From positions 2,520,001-2,584,000 of the forward strand of contig NZ_LBMJ01000001.1 in assembly GCF_001413925.1 (NCBI RefSeq): DNA of 64,000 nucleotides. Reading direction: 5' to 3'. The notes beneath the pieces are model-generated. The model saw only the letters and a program-made list of their open reading frames with translations, was not told the origin of the DNA and did not search any database. Each line of letters begins with the position of its first letter. Position 1 is the first letter of the stretch. This DNA comes from Nonlabens sp. YIK11. GTDB lineage: Bacteria > Bacteroidota > Bacteroidia > Flavobacteriales > Flavobacteriaceae. Position numbers and translations under genes: made by a program. This document shows, one piece after another, positions 32,497-41,376 of this stretch.

Positions 32497-34316
32497 TGAA
32501 TTACTTCAAGGAAATCCTACAGTACGCCAGGCCTTACCGTCGCTATGGCGTACTGAATATTATTTGTAATATTTTTTATGCCCTTTTTGGAACCTTGTCT
32601 TTTGTGGCGCTGGTTCCCGTGATGAAGGTGCTATTTCAAACCACCGAAGATGAATATGTAAAACCTGAATGGCAAGGCATTACTCAAGCCAAGGATTACC
32701 TGGAAGATTACGTCAACTGGTACGTGACTGATGTCATGAATGAGGATCAAGAAATGGCACTGGTGATGATGATAGGTCTGGTGCTTATTTTGTTTTTGCT
32801 CAAAAATCTATTCGGTTATTTAGGAATGTACTTTATCACTTTTTTACGCAACGGCGTGATGCGTGATATAAGAAATGCCTTGTATCACAAGATTGTAAAT
32901 CTTCCCATCTCCTATTTTTCTGAAAAGCGAAAAGGTGACGTTATCGCACGTGCTACCAGCGATGCACAAGAAGTTCAAACCAGCTTCCTTTCTATACTCG
33001 AGTTGATCGTAAAGGAACCACTCAACATTCTTTTTGCCCTAGCGGCGATGTTGATATTTAGTGTAAAGCTTACCATATTCGTTTTGGTTTTTATTCCAGT
33101 TTCTGGATTCATCATTTCACTCATTGGGAAACGCCTCAAAAAGCAATCTGATAAAGTCCAGCGGGAACAAGGGTTTTTCCTGTCACTACTGGAAGAAACA
33201 TTGGGCGGCCTTAAAGTCATAAAAGGATTTAATGCAGAGCGTCGCATGGAAGACACCTTTCAAGACAGCACACAGCGTTACTATAATTTTGCCAACAAGC
33301 TAGAACTGCGCAAAGGGCTTGCAAGTCCGGTGAGCGAGTTTCTAGGGATTTTGGTAATTGGTACGCTATTGTGGTTTGGTGGCACCATGGTTTTTGAAGG
33401 CAACATTGATGGCGCCATTTTCATTTCTTTCATGGGTCTCGCTTACGGAATCCTAACGCCTGCCAAAGCTATCTCCAAAGCCAGCTATGGAGTCAAGCAA
33501 GGTAATGCCGCAGCAGAACGTGTCCTGCAGATACTGCATACAGAGAATCATATTAAGGATAAGGACAATGCTGTTGAGGTTTCCGCTTTCGCGAAAGCGG
33601 TACAATTCAACAATCTATCCTTTGCCTATGAGGATGAAGAAGTACTCAAAGACTTCTCGCTGGAGATTCCAAAAGGTTCTACCGTGGCACTGGTAGGCCA
33701 GTCTGGTAGTGGGAAAAGCACCATTGCAAATCTGGTCACGCGATTCTATGATGTTTCCAAAGGCAGCATTAGCATCGATGGTCATGATATCAAGGACGTA
33801 AGCTTGAAAAGTTTGCGCAACCAGATGGCACTGGTCACTCAGGACAGCATCCTATTCAACGATACGGTAGCAGTAAACGTGGCGCTAAGCAATAAAAATG
33901 CTACTGATGAAGAAGTCATCGAGGCACTCAAAATTGCGAATGCCTGGGAATTTGTATCGCAATTGCCGCAAGGCATTCATACTAACATAGGTGATAGTGG
34001 TAACAAATTATCGGGTGGTCAAAAACAGCGGTTGAGCATTGCTCGCGCGGTTCTTAAGAATGCACCTATTTTGATCTTGGACGAGGCGACCAGTGCACTC
34101 GACACAGAAAGCGAACGACTAGTACAAGAGGCACTAGAAAATGTGATGAAGAATCGTACTTCTATCGTCATTGCACATAGGCTAAGCACCATTCAAAAAG
34201 CCGATAAGATCGTTGTAATGAGTAAAGGAAAGATTGTGGAACAAGGCACTCATGAAGAATTGATTGCGCTACAAGGTATTTACAACAACCTAGTGAATAT
34301 GCAAAGTCTGGCTTAA
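32496..34316 (+). CDS. ABC transporter, fused permease and ATPase (MsbA-like)
   Basis: This 606-residue exporter half has six transmembrane helices within residues 20-340 and an ATPase domain from about 370: Walker A GQSGSGKST, signature LSGGQKQRLSIARAVL, Walker B ILILDEAT and the H-loop IAHRLST. An MsbA-like role in lipid export is plausible but not shown. An iterated palindrome encodes AFAKA in the linker between the two domains (residue about 364). It starts within the stop of the mutase gene (TAATG) and is followed after three bases by the pseudouridine synthase, forming a three-gene operon. Confidence 0.9.
   Translation: MNYFKEILQYARPYRRYGVLNIICNIFYALFGTLSFVALVPVMKVLFQTTEDEYVKPEWQGITQAKDYLEDYVNWYVTDVMNEDQEMALVMMIGLVLILFLLKNLFGYLGMYFITFLRNGVMRDIRNALYHKIVNLPISYFSEKRKGDVIARATSDAQEVQTSFLSILELIVKEPLNILFALAAMLIFSVKLTIFVLVFIPVSGFIISLIGKRLKKQSDKVQREQGFFLSLLEETLGGLKVIKGFNAERRMEDTFQDSTQRYYNFANKLELRKGLASPVSEFLGILVIGTLLWFGGTMVFEGNIDGAIFISFMGLAYGILTPAKAISKASYGVKQGNAAAERVLQILHTENHIKDKDNAVEVSAFAKAVQFNNLSFAYEDEEVLKDFSLEIPKGSTVALVGQSGSGKSTIANLVTRFYDVSKGSISIDGHDIKDVSLKSLRNQMALVTQDSILFNDTVAVNVALSNKNATDEEVIEALKIANAWEFVSQLPQGIHTNIGDSGNKLSGGQKQRLSIARAVLKNAPILILDEATSALDTESERLVQEALENVMKNRTSIVIAHRLSTIQKADKIVVMSKGKIVEQGTHEELIALQGIYNNLVNMQSLA
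33584..33599. repeat. Iterated palindrome copy inside the ABC exporter gene
   Basis: Exact CGCTTTCGCGAAAGCG, read as SAFAKAV in the linker before the ATPase domain. Confidence 0.95.
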
Positions 34317-34319
34317 GCC

Positions 34320-35990
34320 ATGGATCCACTCGTTCATTCTTTCAAAACCGATATTTCAAATATTGAATTGCCTTCGCAGTTCAATTATCCGTTTTATTAT
34401 CAGCCACATGAGCTTGCCGTTCTAGCAGCCCAGCAATTGCAGGCATATCTAGAACAACAATACCAATGGTTCGTCGCTAATGGCACACAGGAAGCTGGAA
34501 AGATGTTTGGCGTTTTGGTGGTTCAGGATGAGAAAAGGAATTTGGGCTTTCTCGCTGGATTTTCTGGGAAACTGGGCGGTGAGACCACCCAAGAACATTT
34601 TGTGCCACCCGTATACCAACTAGAGCGAGTAGATCAATTTTTCAAACAGGAAACGGACAAACTCGATGCCGTTACAAAACAGATCGCTGCGCTAGAAAAT
34701 GATCCAGTCAACATCCAACTAATTGCAGATTACAATGCGAAAGCTATCGCACAGACTGAATCCCTAGAACGTGAACAAGAACGCATCAAAGCCATCAAAC
34801 GCGAGCGACGCCGTTTATTGAAACGAGAGAAAGCAGTCATGGAAACCGAAGCTTTTAAAAGTTTTGAAGCCCGACAGCGCCAACTGAGCCTGAACAACAA
34901 TTTCTTTCTCAAAGAATATGAGGTATATCTAGAAGACAAGATAGCTACTCTTAAAAATCAATTTGAAAGCTTGCAGCTTGAATTGGAAAACCTGCGTAGC
35001 AAACGTCGCAAAGGATCCTTATGGTTGCAGGACTGGCTTTTTGACGAGTACAATTTTCTTAATGCTAGAAAAGAAACCCAAAACGTAAAAGAGCTCTTTA
35101 AAAATCGCATACCAGATGTGCCACCAGCAGGTACTGGAGATTGTGCAGCGCCTAAAATGTTGCAATATGCTTACGCCCAGAACTTGAAACCTATCACAAT
35201 GGCCGAGTTTTGGTACGGCCCATCACCTGCGTCTAAAGTCAGATCGCACGGGAATTTCTATCCAGCTTGCCGAAGTAAGTGTGAGCCGGTTCTGGAATTT
35301 ATGCTTCAAGGATTGGATGTTGAGGATAATCCGTTATTGGAGAATCCCGCTGTGGATAAGGAGTTGGACATTATTTTTGAAGATGAGCATATGCTCGCGG
35401 TGCATAAACCTGCCGAATTTCTTTCGGTTGCTGGGAAATCCATTACGGACAGTGTTCAAACGAGAATGAAGGCAAAATATCCCAATGCCACTGGTCCCAT
35501 GATCGTGCACCGGCTGGATATGTCCACTTCTGGTATCTTACTGGTCGCCAAAACCATGGAAGCCTACCATCATTTGCAACAGCAATTCTTAAAACGAACC
35601 GTAGAAAAGCGGTACGTCGCCGTTCTTAACGGTCACCTTGAAAAAGAGTCTGGATTTATTGACCTGCCGCTGCGTGTGGATCTTGATAATCGACCTTGCC
35701 AGCTGGTCGATTTTGAATTTGGTAAATCTGCCCGGACAAGGTTTGAAGTTATCGAGCGAAATGACCACAAAACCAAAGTTCACTTCTTTCCCATCACAGG
35801 TCGCACCCATCAATTGCGCGTTCACGCTGCCCATGTCGATGGACTCAACGCACCCATTGTGGGCGACGACCTTTATGGAACTACCGATTCAAGACTTCAT
35901 TTACATGCAGAACAGATCATTTTTGAACATCCGCTTTCGCGAAAGCGAATTACCTTAAACGTTCCTGCACCTTTTGACTTTACGGCATAA
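34320..35990 (+). CDS. RluA-family pseudouridine synthase with long N-terminal extension
   Basis: The protein has 556 residues. The catalytic domain occupies about 345-556 with MIVHRLDMSTSGILLVAK (catalytic Asp in HRLD) near 398 and the RTHQLRVHAAH motif near 495. It isomerises uridine in rRNA or tRNA. The first 340 residues are an extension: a coiled coil at about 130-235 (rich in Glu, Arg and Lys) and a segment ending FWYGPSPASKVRSHGNFYPACRSKCEPVL with two cysteines. This long form recurs in flavobacteria and may add RNA or ribosome contacts. An iterated palindrome encodes LSRKR near 540. Confidence 0.85.
   Translation: MDPLVHSFKTDISNIELPSQFNYPFYYQPHELAVLAAQQLQAYLEQQYQWFVANGTQEAGKMFGVLVVQDEKRNLGFLAGFSGKLGGETTQEHFVPPVYQLERVDQFFKQETDKLDAVTKQIAALENDPVNIQLIADYNAKAIAQTESLEREQERIKAIKRERRRLLKREKAVMETEAFKSFEARQRQLSLNNNFFLKEYEVYLEDKIATLKNQFESLQLELENLRSKRRKGSLWLQDWLFDEYNFLNARKETQNVKELFKNRIPDVPPAGTGDCAAPKMLQYAYAQNLKPITMAEFWYGPSPASKVRSHGNFYPACRSKCEPVLEFMLQGLDVEDNPLLENPAVDKELDIIFEDEHMLAVHKPAEFLSVAGKSITDSVQTRMKAKYPNATGPMIVHRLDMSTSGILLVAKTMEAYHHLQQQFLKRTVEKRYVAVLNGHLEKESGFIDLPLRVDLDNRPCQLVDFEFGKSARTRFEVIERNDHKTKVHFFPITGRTHQLRVHAAHVDGLNAPIVGDDLYGTTDSRLHLHAEQIIFEHPLSRKRITLNVPAPFDFTA
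35932..35947. repeat. Iterated palindrome copy near the end of the RluA-type gene
   Basis: Exact CGCTTTCGCGAAAGCG, read as HPLSRKRITL 14 codons before the stop. Confidence 0.95.
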
Positions 35991-35994
35991 AAAA

Positions 35995-36023
35995 AACCAT
36001 CCAGCTCACTACTGGATGGTTCT
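35995..36023. terminator. Bidirectional terminator
   Basis: 10-bp stem AACCATCCAG / CTGGATGGTT, with A's before and T's after, between convergent genes. Confidence 0.88.
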
Positions 36024-36043
36024 ATTTGAAATCAATTTGAGTG

Positions 36044-36640
36044 TTATAGGGATAGACTCAAAGCGAGTATCAATTGTTCTGGTCGCGTATCAATGCGACT
36101 GCGGTCGACACTGGTATTGTCGTTGATGAATTCTGCTTCATTCTCATTGAAACCGCGCTCGTAACGCAGGTCAATACCTAGCTTTCCTAGATTCAAACCT
36201 ACTCCAAACTGTGCACCTACGGTAAAATCATCCTGCGCGTCGCCCAGATTAAACTCGACTCTGTCCGTTTCAAAACTGGTGTCCAGAATATATTGTAAGG
36301 ATGGACCAGCAAAAATGTGTAAAGGACCAACCACGTTAAGCCCCAACAAAATAGGTGCGTCCAGCTTTTGAACCTCTAGATCTCCAAGGCTGTATTCACT
36401 GCTTAGCTTTGTGTAGATAAGTTCTGGTCGCAGATATAATCTACCTAAATCTGCCTTAGCAAATAGACCTAGATGGTAGCCTATTTTACTGTCGGGATTC
36501 TCTACATTGTTTTCGATTTCGTTTCTAAAATCGCCGGTTGAGCCGTAGTTCACTCCACCTTTAAGACCAAAACCGCTGTCTTCCTGGGCAAATCCCATGA
36601 CGGTGGTCAACATTACTGCAATCAATAAAAGATTTTTCAT
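36044..36640 (-). CDS. Outer-membrane beta-barrel protein
   Basis: The protein has 198 residues with a signal peptide ending GFAQE (about 19). The mature sequence begins SGFGLKGGVNYGSTGDF and runs in amphipathic strands to ILALSLSL. It is the PorT/OMP_b-brl type of small barrel common in Bacteroidota. Divergent from a MarR-type regulator with about 150 bp between, so the regulator may control it. Function unknown. Confidence 0.75.
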   Translation of the reverse strand: MKNLLLIAVMLTTVMGFAQEDSGFGLKGGVNYGSTGDFRNEIENNVENPDSKIGYHLGLFAKADLGRLYLRPELIYTKLSSEYSLGDLEVQKLDAPILLGLNVVGPLHIFAGPSLQYILDTSFETDRVEFNLGDAQDDFTVGAQFGVGLNLGKLGIDLRYERGFNENEAEFINDNTSVDRSRIDTRPEQLILALSLSL

Positions 36641-36751
36641 AATAGGGTATATTTTGAATAGATAACGGCAAAGGTGCTTGTTTATTGACTTTGGCTGCGG
36701 TCGTAAATGTGAAATATTCTGTAAATTATTTATGAAGGTTCAGAATTTACG

Positions 36752-36782
36752 TACATTTGTACCTACAATAAATGAAATTGTA
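36752..36782 (+). promoter_or_regulatory. marR promoter box and candidate operator
   Basis: TACATTTG at 36752-36759 fits the -7 box. Directly after it, TACAAT-N7-ATTGTA (36764-36782) is a 19-bp inverted repeat typical of MarR-type operators. It is six bases upstream of the ATG at 36789. Repression by the MarR protein itself is inference. Confidence 0.55.
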
Positions 36783-36788
36783 TTTATC

Positions 36789-37220
36789 ATGAGTCAAAAG
36801 TCTATGTCTGTTCCGCTTTCGCGAAAGCTTGTTACCTCTTTAATCAAAAAAGGTACTGACATGACGGAAGCTATTGGCAGTGTATTAAAAGAAGAAAAGA
36901 TCACCATACAGCAGTTCAACGTTTTACGTATCTTGAGAGGTCGTCATGGCAAACCAGCCAGTCTGCAAGATGTGAGCAAGGACATGTTGCATTCTAATTC
37001 AAATACGACTAGAGTCATTGACAAATTAGTTCTCAAAAAACTTGTGGAACGCATTCAATGCCCAGAAGACAGGCGTCAAATTGAATTACGCATCACAGAT
37101 GAAGGGTTAAAGCTTCTTGAAAAGTTGGACACCAAAGTAGATGCTCGCGAGAAAGAATTAACGGACGCTTTAAATGCTAACGAGATCGAGTCCATTTTAA
37201 AACTCATTGATAAAATCTAA
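36789..37220 (+). CDS. MarR-family transcriptional regulator
   Basis: The protein has 143 residues from the ATG at 36789. An upstream in-frame ATG at 36678 would read through the promoter. The winged HTH spans about 45-105 (ASLQDVSKDMLHSNSNTTRV recognition region, wing at PEDRRQIELRITDEG). Such proteins bind DNA as dimers and release it on ligand binding. An iterated palindrome encodes LSRKL at residues 10-14, right after the start. Divergent from the barrel gene at 36044, a possible target. Confidence 0.85.
   Translation: MSQKSMSVPLSRKLVTSLIKKGTDMTEAIGSVLKEEKITIQQFNVLRILRGRHGKPASLQDVSKDMLHSNSNTTRVIDKLVLKKLVERIQCPEDRRQIELRITDEGLKLLEKLDTKVDAREKELTDALNANEIESILKLIDKI
36814..36829. repeat. Iterated palindrome copy inside the marR-like gene
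   Basis: CGCTTTCGCGAAAGCT, core of 14 exact, one outer base changed. It lies 25 bases into the reading frame, close to the divergent promoter region. Confidence 0.9.
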
Positions 37221-37309
37221 AACTGTTTCGTTCTATACAAGCGAATAAAAATTCGTTTTACGATATCATATAAAAGTAATTGTGGAGAAAAAGCCATAGT
37301 TGTTGATCA

Positions 37310-37340
37310 AAAAAGGGTTGTTATATCGCAACCCTTTTTT
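37310..37340. terminator. Terminator downstream of the marR-like gene
   Basis: Stem AAAAAGGGTTG / CAACCCTTTTT with a T run on both strands, between convergent genes. Confidence 0.82.
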
Positions 37341-37402
37341 AATTATAAACTTATTGTGTACTTTCTATAATTGGTGTAACCAATGTTGAAACTACTAACA
37401 AA

Positions 37403-37765
37403 TTACTCTTGCGTATCATAGAAAAATTGTTCTTTCCAAATCTTACCATCCTTGACCTGATAAACCGCTAATTCGTTCATCTGGGAACGTTCACCACTAG
37501 GCTTATGTGTCGTGTCCATCCAGAATCTCACGGCAAAGTGATGATCTGCCACGATGGGATCTGACACTTCAGTGCCATGTACTTCAAAGTTTTCATTCCA
37601 CCACTCGCCTTTTTTCTGAAGGCCATCCATTCCGTGAACTTCTTTCATGGGCTCTGACATTTCAATACTTGTAATTTCTGGACTGTACAGTTCTTGGTAA
37701 GCTTTATCTTCTTGATGGTTGCGACAATATTCCACGAGTTTGTTGGCTATTTCTTGAGTATTCAT
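37403..37765 (-). CDS. SnoaL/NTF2-like protein
   Basis: The protein has 120 residues from the ATG at 37765. Twelve more codons upstream are open but fit no family. The alpha-helix plus curved-sheet pattern (IANKLVEYCRNHQEDKAYQE, then FAVRFWMDTTHKPSGER, ending VKDGKIWKEQFFYD) is that of SnoaL-like/NTF2-fold proteins, which include small isomerases and many proteins of unknown role. No secretion signal. Single gene. Confidence 0.75.
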   Translation of the reverse strand: MNTQEIANKLVEYCRNHQEDKAYQELYSPEITSIEMSEPMKEVHGMDGLQKKGEWWNENFEVHGTEVSDPIVADHHFAVRFWMDTTHKPSGERSQMNELAVYQVKDGKIWKEQFFYDTQE

Positions 37766-37924
37766 AATTAATATTTTTAAGTGACGATTTAAATATAACA
37801 AATTGATTTAATGATTAATACGCTCAATAAGTTTGGTTTTTTCAGCTGGTTGTAATTTTGAAGATAATGCGTATTCGTTAGGCTATATCTTGACGTTACA
37901 GCATTTGTAAACGATCTTTGTATC

Positions 37925-38530
37925 ATGGAAAAAGCCGTTTCAAAAACCACTTTAGGATTGAACTTACCTACAGATCCACGATGGGTAGATCTCGCTGCAA
38001 TGAGTTTACAAGAAATACTAACAGATCATGCTTTTTGTGAGCAAAAGGCAGCCAGCACCATGATTACCATGGTACAGATGCATTCTGACAAACCAGAACT
38101 AGTCGATGCGCTCGCTCCTGTTGTAACCGAAGAATGGGGACATTTTAGAATGGTACTGGCCGAGTTAAAAAAACGCGGTCTCTCGTTGGGATTGCAACGA
38201 CCAGACGACTACATCAAAACATTGATGAAAGGAAAGCCCAAAGGTCAAAGTCGCGATTTCCTTTTCTTGGATCAGCTGTTGATTTGTGCCTTGATTGAAG
38301 CTAGAAGTTGCGAGCGTTTCAAGATGCTGTCAGAAAAATTGGAAGATGAAGGTTTGAAAAAATTCTATCATCAATTTATGGTTGCCGAGGCTGCTCATTA
38401 TAGAATGTTCTTGGATCTAGGTAAGACTTATTTCCCTGAAGAACGCGTGATGGACAGATGGCAATACTGGCTGGAGTATGAGGCTGCGATGATGAAAGAC
38501 CGAGAAGTGCGTGGAGATCGAATGCATTGA
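37925..38530 (+). CDS. miaE: tRNA-(ms2io6A)-hydroxylase-like diiron protein
   Basis: The protein has 201 residues. It is a ferritin-like four-helix protein with two ExxH iron motifs: EEWGH near residue 68 and AEAAH near 156. Further Glu residues lie at E38 and E122 (EARSCERFK). MiaE hydroxylates the isopentenyl group of ms2i6A at position 37 of certain tRNAs and needs oxygen. Length and motif spacing fit the short MiaE-like form found in many Bacteroidota. Single gene. Confidence 0.85.
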   Translation: MEKAVSKTTLGLNLPTDPRWVDLAAMSLQEILTDHAFCEQKAASTMITMVQMHSDKPELVDALAPVVTEEWGHFRMVLAELKKRGLSLGLQRPDDYIKTLMKGKPKGQSRDFLFLDQLLICALIEARSCERFKMLSEKLEDEGLKKFYHQFMVAEAAHYRMFLDLGKTYFPEERVMDRWQYWLEYEAAMMKDREVRGDRMH

Positions 38531-38560
38531 TTGAGTCAAGAAAAATCTTTCTAAACCTAT

Positions 38561-38580
38561 TTCGAGCGACAGTCGGGAAA
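38561..38580. repeat. Dispersed repeat TTTCGAGCGACAGTCG (copy 1)
   Basis: TTCGAGCGACAGTCGGGAAA downstream of miaE. The same short motif recurs three more times at 56.3-56.5 kb. It resembles the TCTCGACTGCGCTCGA-type intergenic repeats I know from many flavobacteria. Confidence 0.6.
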
Positions 38581-38681
38581 AGGTTTTTTGTTCAAAAGAT
38601 TTAAGATGATGCACCGTCATTCAATTAGCATAAAACCTATTCCAACCTATGGCGGAATAACATTTAAAATAACATCATAGA

Positions 38682-39719
38682 GTGATATTTACCGTACAAA
38701 ACTACCGTCGCTGGCTCAGGCTTAGTATCCTAGTCATCTACCTCATCATTATCGCTGGTGCAGTGGTACGAATGACTGGAAGCGGTATGGGCTGTCCCGA
38801 TTGGCCTAAATGTTTTGGATATTGGATCCCACCAACTGAGGAAGCCGAACTAGAATTCTCTCCCAACACATCTTATAAAAAAGGCATGGTCATCATTGTG
38901 GATGAAGAGTTGCGTGTAGCCCGGCAAGACTTTTTTACCACAGATTCTTACTCAGAATCCAACTGGCAACCATATGCCAAACACGATTATGCCATCTTCA
39001 ACAAATTCCATACTTGGACAGAATATATAAATAGGTTGATCGGTGCCTTAGGTGGTTTTGTTGTTTTGTTTGCTGCAATATTATCGCTTCAATTCATAAG
39101 AACCAGACCTAAGCTTACAGTATTGACCGTGGTCGCATTGCTTGCCATGCTCATCCAGGCAGTAATCGGAAAAATAGTTGTCGACACTTTATTGTCACCA
39201 GTATTGATCACCATACACATGATCGTGGCGTTACTCATCGTTGGTTTGTTGATCTACCTTCTTTATGAAGTGCTGCCGGCAAATACAAAATATAGAAATG
39301 ACGGTAAACTTAGTAAAGTAGCTTTAGGCATCATCATTCTCACATTGGTTCAGGTTGCCATGGGTACACAGGTGCGACAATTTATAGATCATCAGGTAGA
39401 CCTTTTTGGCTATCCATTGAGCTCAGAATGGTTGGAAAATGGACCAATAATCTTCTTTATCCACCGCAGTTTTTCCATCGTTTTGTTATTGCTGCATGCT
39501 TGGTTCATTTTTGTTGCCGTTAAAACATGGAATCATCCTGGACGCTCCTATTCTATTTTGGCAGCTTTGTTATTGATTACTATAAGTAGCGGTGTGATCA
39601 TGAATTATTTTGATTTCGCTCTGGCCTCGCAGCCTATCCACCTTGTGGTAGCATCCTTGATTTTGGGATTGCAATTCTACATCTGGATGCGATTGAGGTC
39701 TGCAAGAATTAAAGCCTGA
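38682..39719 (+). CDS. ctaA: Heme A synthase (COX15/CtaA family)
   Basis: This 345-residue inner-membrane enzyme, starting at GTG 38682, oxidises the methyl group of heme O to give heme A for cytochrome oxidase. Eight transmembrane helices are visible. GAVVRMTGSGMGCPDWPKCFG at residues 27-47 is the family signature. Heme-ligand histidines occur in FHTWTEYINRLIG, ITIHMIVALL, FFIHRSFSIV and QPIHLVVAS. Two cysteines lie in the first loop. ctaB and the oxidase genes are not in the window. Confidence 0.93.
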   Translation: MIFTVQNYRRWLRLSILVIYLIIIAGAVVRMTGSGMGCPDWPKCFGYWIPPTEEAELEFSPNTSYKKGMVIIVDEELRVARQDFFTTDSYSESNWQPYAKHDYAIFNKFHTWTEYINRLIGALGGFVVLFAAILSLQFIRTRPKLTVLTVVALLAMLIQAVIGKIVVDTLLSPVLITIHMIVALLIVGLLIYLLYEVLPANTKYRNDGKLSKVALGIIILTLVQVAMGTQVRQFIDHQVDLFGYPLSSEWLENGPIIFFIHRSFSIVLLLLHAWFIFVAVKTWNHPGRSYSILAALLLITISSGVIMNYFDFALASQPIHLVVASLILGLQFYIWMRLRSARIKA

Positions 39720-39798
39720 TTTTCTCAATAAGCGGTAGTTCCAGGGCTTCCAGAAATCTTTAAAATCCTATCTTTGCGCTCCCTTAAAATCTAGGTTT

Positions 39799-40311
39799 AT
39801 GATTTATAGATTAAGAGCAATTCTGAATGCTACAGAAGATGTTTTTAGAGACATAGAAATTGAAGACAACTCTACTCTAGAGGATTTGCACAACGTGATC
39901 ACGCAGTCATTTCAGCTGCAAGGTGACGAGATGGCGAGCTTTTATACCAGTGATGAAGACTGGAACCAAGGTGAGGAATATTGCCTATTTGATATGAGTG
40001 AAGGCGCCGCACCTTTAAAAAAAATGCAGGATACCGCGATGAGCGAGGTGATGGACAAGAACAACACCCGGTTGATCTACATCTATGACTTTTTGAACAT
40101 GTGGACATTTATGCTGGAACTAGCAGATATCGCTGGTCCTGTAGATGGAACAGCTTATCCTCAGGTCATTTTTGAAATGGGAACCTTACCAGACTCACCG
40201 CCAGATCCAGAGTTTGAGGCAGATCCACGATTTGCAGAGGACGACGATGACGATGAATACGGTGACGATGAAGAGTTCTATGAGGACTATGACGATAACG
40301 AGTTTTATTAA
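39799..40311 (+). CDS. Plasmid pRiA4b ORF-3-like protein
   Basis: The protein has 170 residues. Residues 1-130 match the PRiA4_ORF3 family (LRAILNATEDVFRDIEIEDN, then LIYIYDFLNMWTFMLEL). These proteins are found on plasmids and chromosomes and have no settled role. The last 35 residues are almost all Asp, Glu and Tyr. A TATCTTTG -7-like box is at 39769-39776. It lies six bases before the nucleoid-associated protein gene, so the two are co-transcribed. The acidic tail may mimic DNA or bind a basic partner. Confidence 0.75.
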   Translation: MIYRLRAILNATEDVFRDIEIEDNSTLEDLHNVITQSFQLQGDEMASFYTSDEDWNQGEEYCLFDMSEGAAPLKKMQDTAMSEVMDKNNTRLIYIYDFLNMWTFMLELADIAGPVDGTAYPQVIFEMGTLPDSPPDPEFEADPRFAEDDDDDEYGDDEEFYEDYDDNEFY

Positions 40312-40317
40312 AAACAC

Positions 40318-41376
40318 ATGATCAACCTATATAATACTAGAATCGAAGACCTTGCGATCCATCGCGTGGGAAACAAGAATAAAGGTGAGATGTTGCTCAC
40401 TTCCAGCAACAGTACACCGCTCGATGACGAGATGCACTCGCTGCTCAAGGAGTATTTCTTGAAACCCTTTCGTTCTAAAGAAGAGGCTTACTATAGTTTT
40501 CATCATGAAGAAGACCTAGAGTTTCATGAGATGTTCGCTTTCGCGAAAGCGATATTCTCCACACCAGCAACCTTATTGGACAACTCAAAAAAGATTGCGA
40601 AACACTTGTACCAGCAGTCTGTACATCCACACATAAGAAGCGGTGAGGTCTACGTTTGTCACTTAACTAACGTGATGCTAGACAACAATAAGGTTGATGC
40701 CATAGGTATTTTCAAGAGCGAGATCAAGCAGGATTTTCTGCAATTTGAGGAAACCGAAACCGATCTTAAAATGATCCTCAAACAAGGCGTTAACCTGAAC
40801 AAACTGGATAAAGGCGCCATCATTTTTAATGTGGAGCAAGAAAACGGATTCAAGATTCTAAGCGTGGATTCCAATCGTTATGATGCAAAATACTGGCTGG
40901 ATGACTTTTTGGGCGTGGACGTATTTGAGGATGAGAACTTCTTCACAAAAAAGTATTTGAAATTTTGCCAGGATTTTGCAAAAGACGTCGTCCTTCCTGC
41001 CGAGGATAAAAAGGAAGAAGTGATGTTCATGAATCGTGCAGTCAATCACTTTGCAAAAAACGACACCTTTGAAGAGTCTGCCTTTTTGAACGACACTTTT
41101 GAAAATCCAGATCTCATCCCGGAATTTAAACACTATAAAGTCGAGAAAGGTCCTAAGTATAGTATTGAGGACGTTTCCAACTTCCCTATTTCAAATACAG
41201 CGGTAAGTGCTGCCCGCAAAGGCATTAAGAGTGTTATCAACCTAGACACACACGTGCAAATCAAAATGGACTTTACCAATAGCGACAGTGCCGAGAAATT
41301 TGTGGAAAAAGGATGGGATGAAGAACGACAGATGTACTACTACCTCGTCTATTTTAACCGTGAAGAGAAGAAGTAA
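40318..41376 (+). CDS. Nucleoid-associated protein, NdpA family
   Basis: The protein has 352 residues of the NdpA/YejK family, a cytosolic protein bound to the nucleoid. Typical features are the N-terminal IEDLAIHRVGNKNKGEMLLTS and the central GEVYVCHLTNVMLDNNKVDAIGIFKSE region. An iterated palindrome encodes FAFAKA near residue 74. Its stop directly abuts the stop of the convergent gene, with no bases between. Being a DNA-binding protein, it is one of several candidates to act on the palindromes, though nothing shows this. Confidence 0.8.
   Translation: MINLYNTRIEDLAIHRVGNKNKGEMLLTSSNSTPLDDEMHSLLKEYFLKPFRSKEEAYYSFHHEEDLEFHEMFAFAKAIFSTPATLLDNSKKIAKHLYQQSVHPHIRSGEVYVCHLTNVMLDNNKVDAIGIFKSEIKQDFLQFEETETDLKMILKQGVNLNKLDKGAIIFNVEQENGFKILSVDSNRYDAKYWLDDFLGVDVFEDENFFTKKYLKFCQDFAKDVVLPAEDKKEEVMFMNRAVNHFAKNDTFEESAFLNDTFENPDLIPEFKHYKVEKGPKYSIEDVSNFPISNTAVSAARKGIKSVINLDTHVQIKMDFTNSDSAEKFVEKGWDEERQMYYYLVYFNREEKK
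40536..40551. repeat. Iterated palindrome copy inside the NdpA-like gene
   Basis: Exact CGCTTTCGCGAAAGCG, read as MFAFAKAIF. Confidence 0.95.

Noticed and set aside
36678..36788. N-terminal extension of the MarR-like protein from an upstream ATG
   Set aside because: The extension would be encoded by the promoter and operator region and is cysteine-rich, unlike the family.
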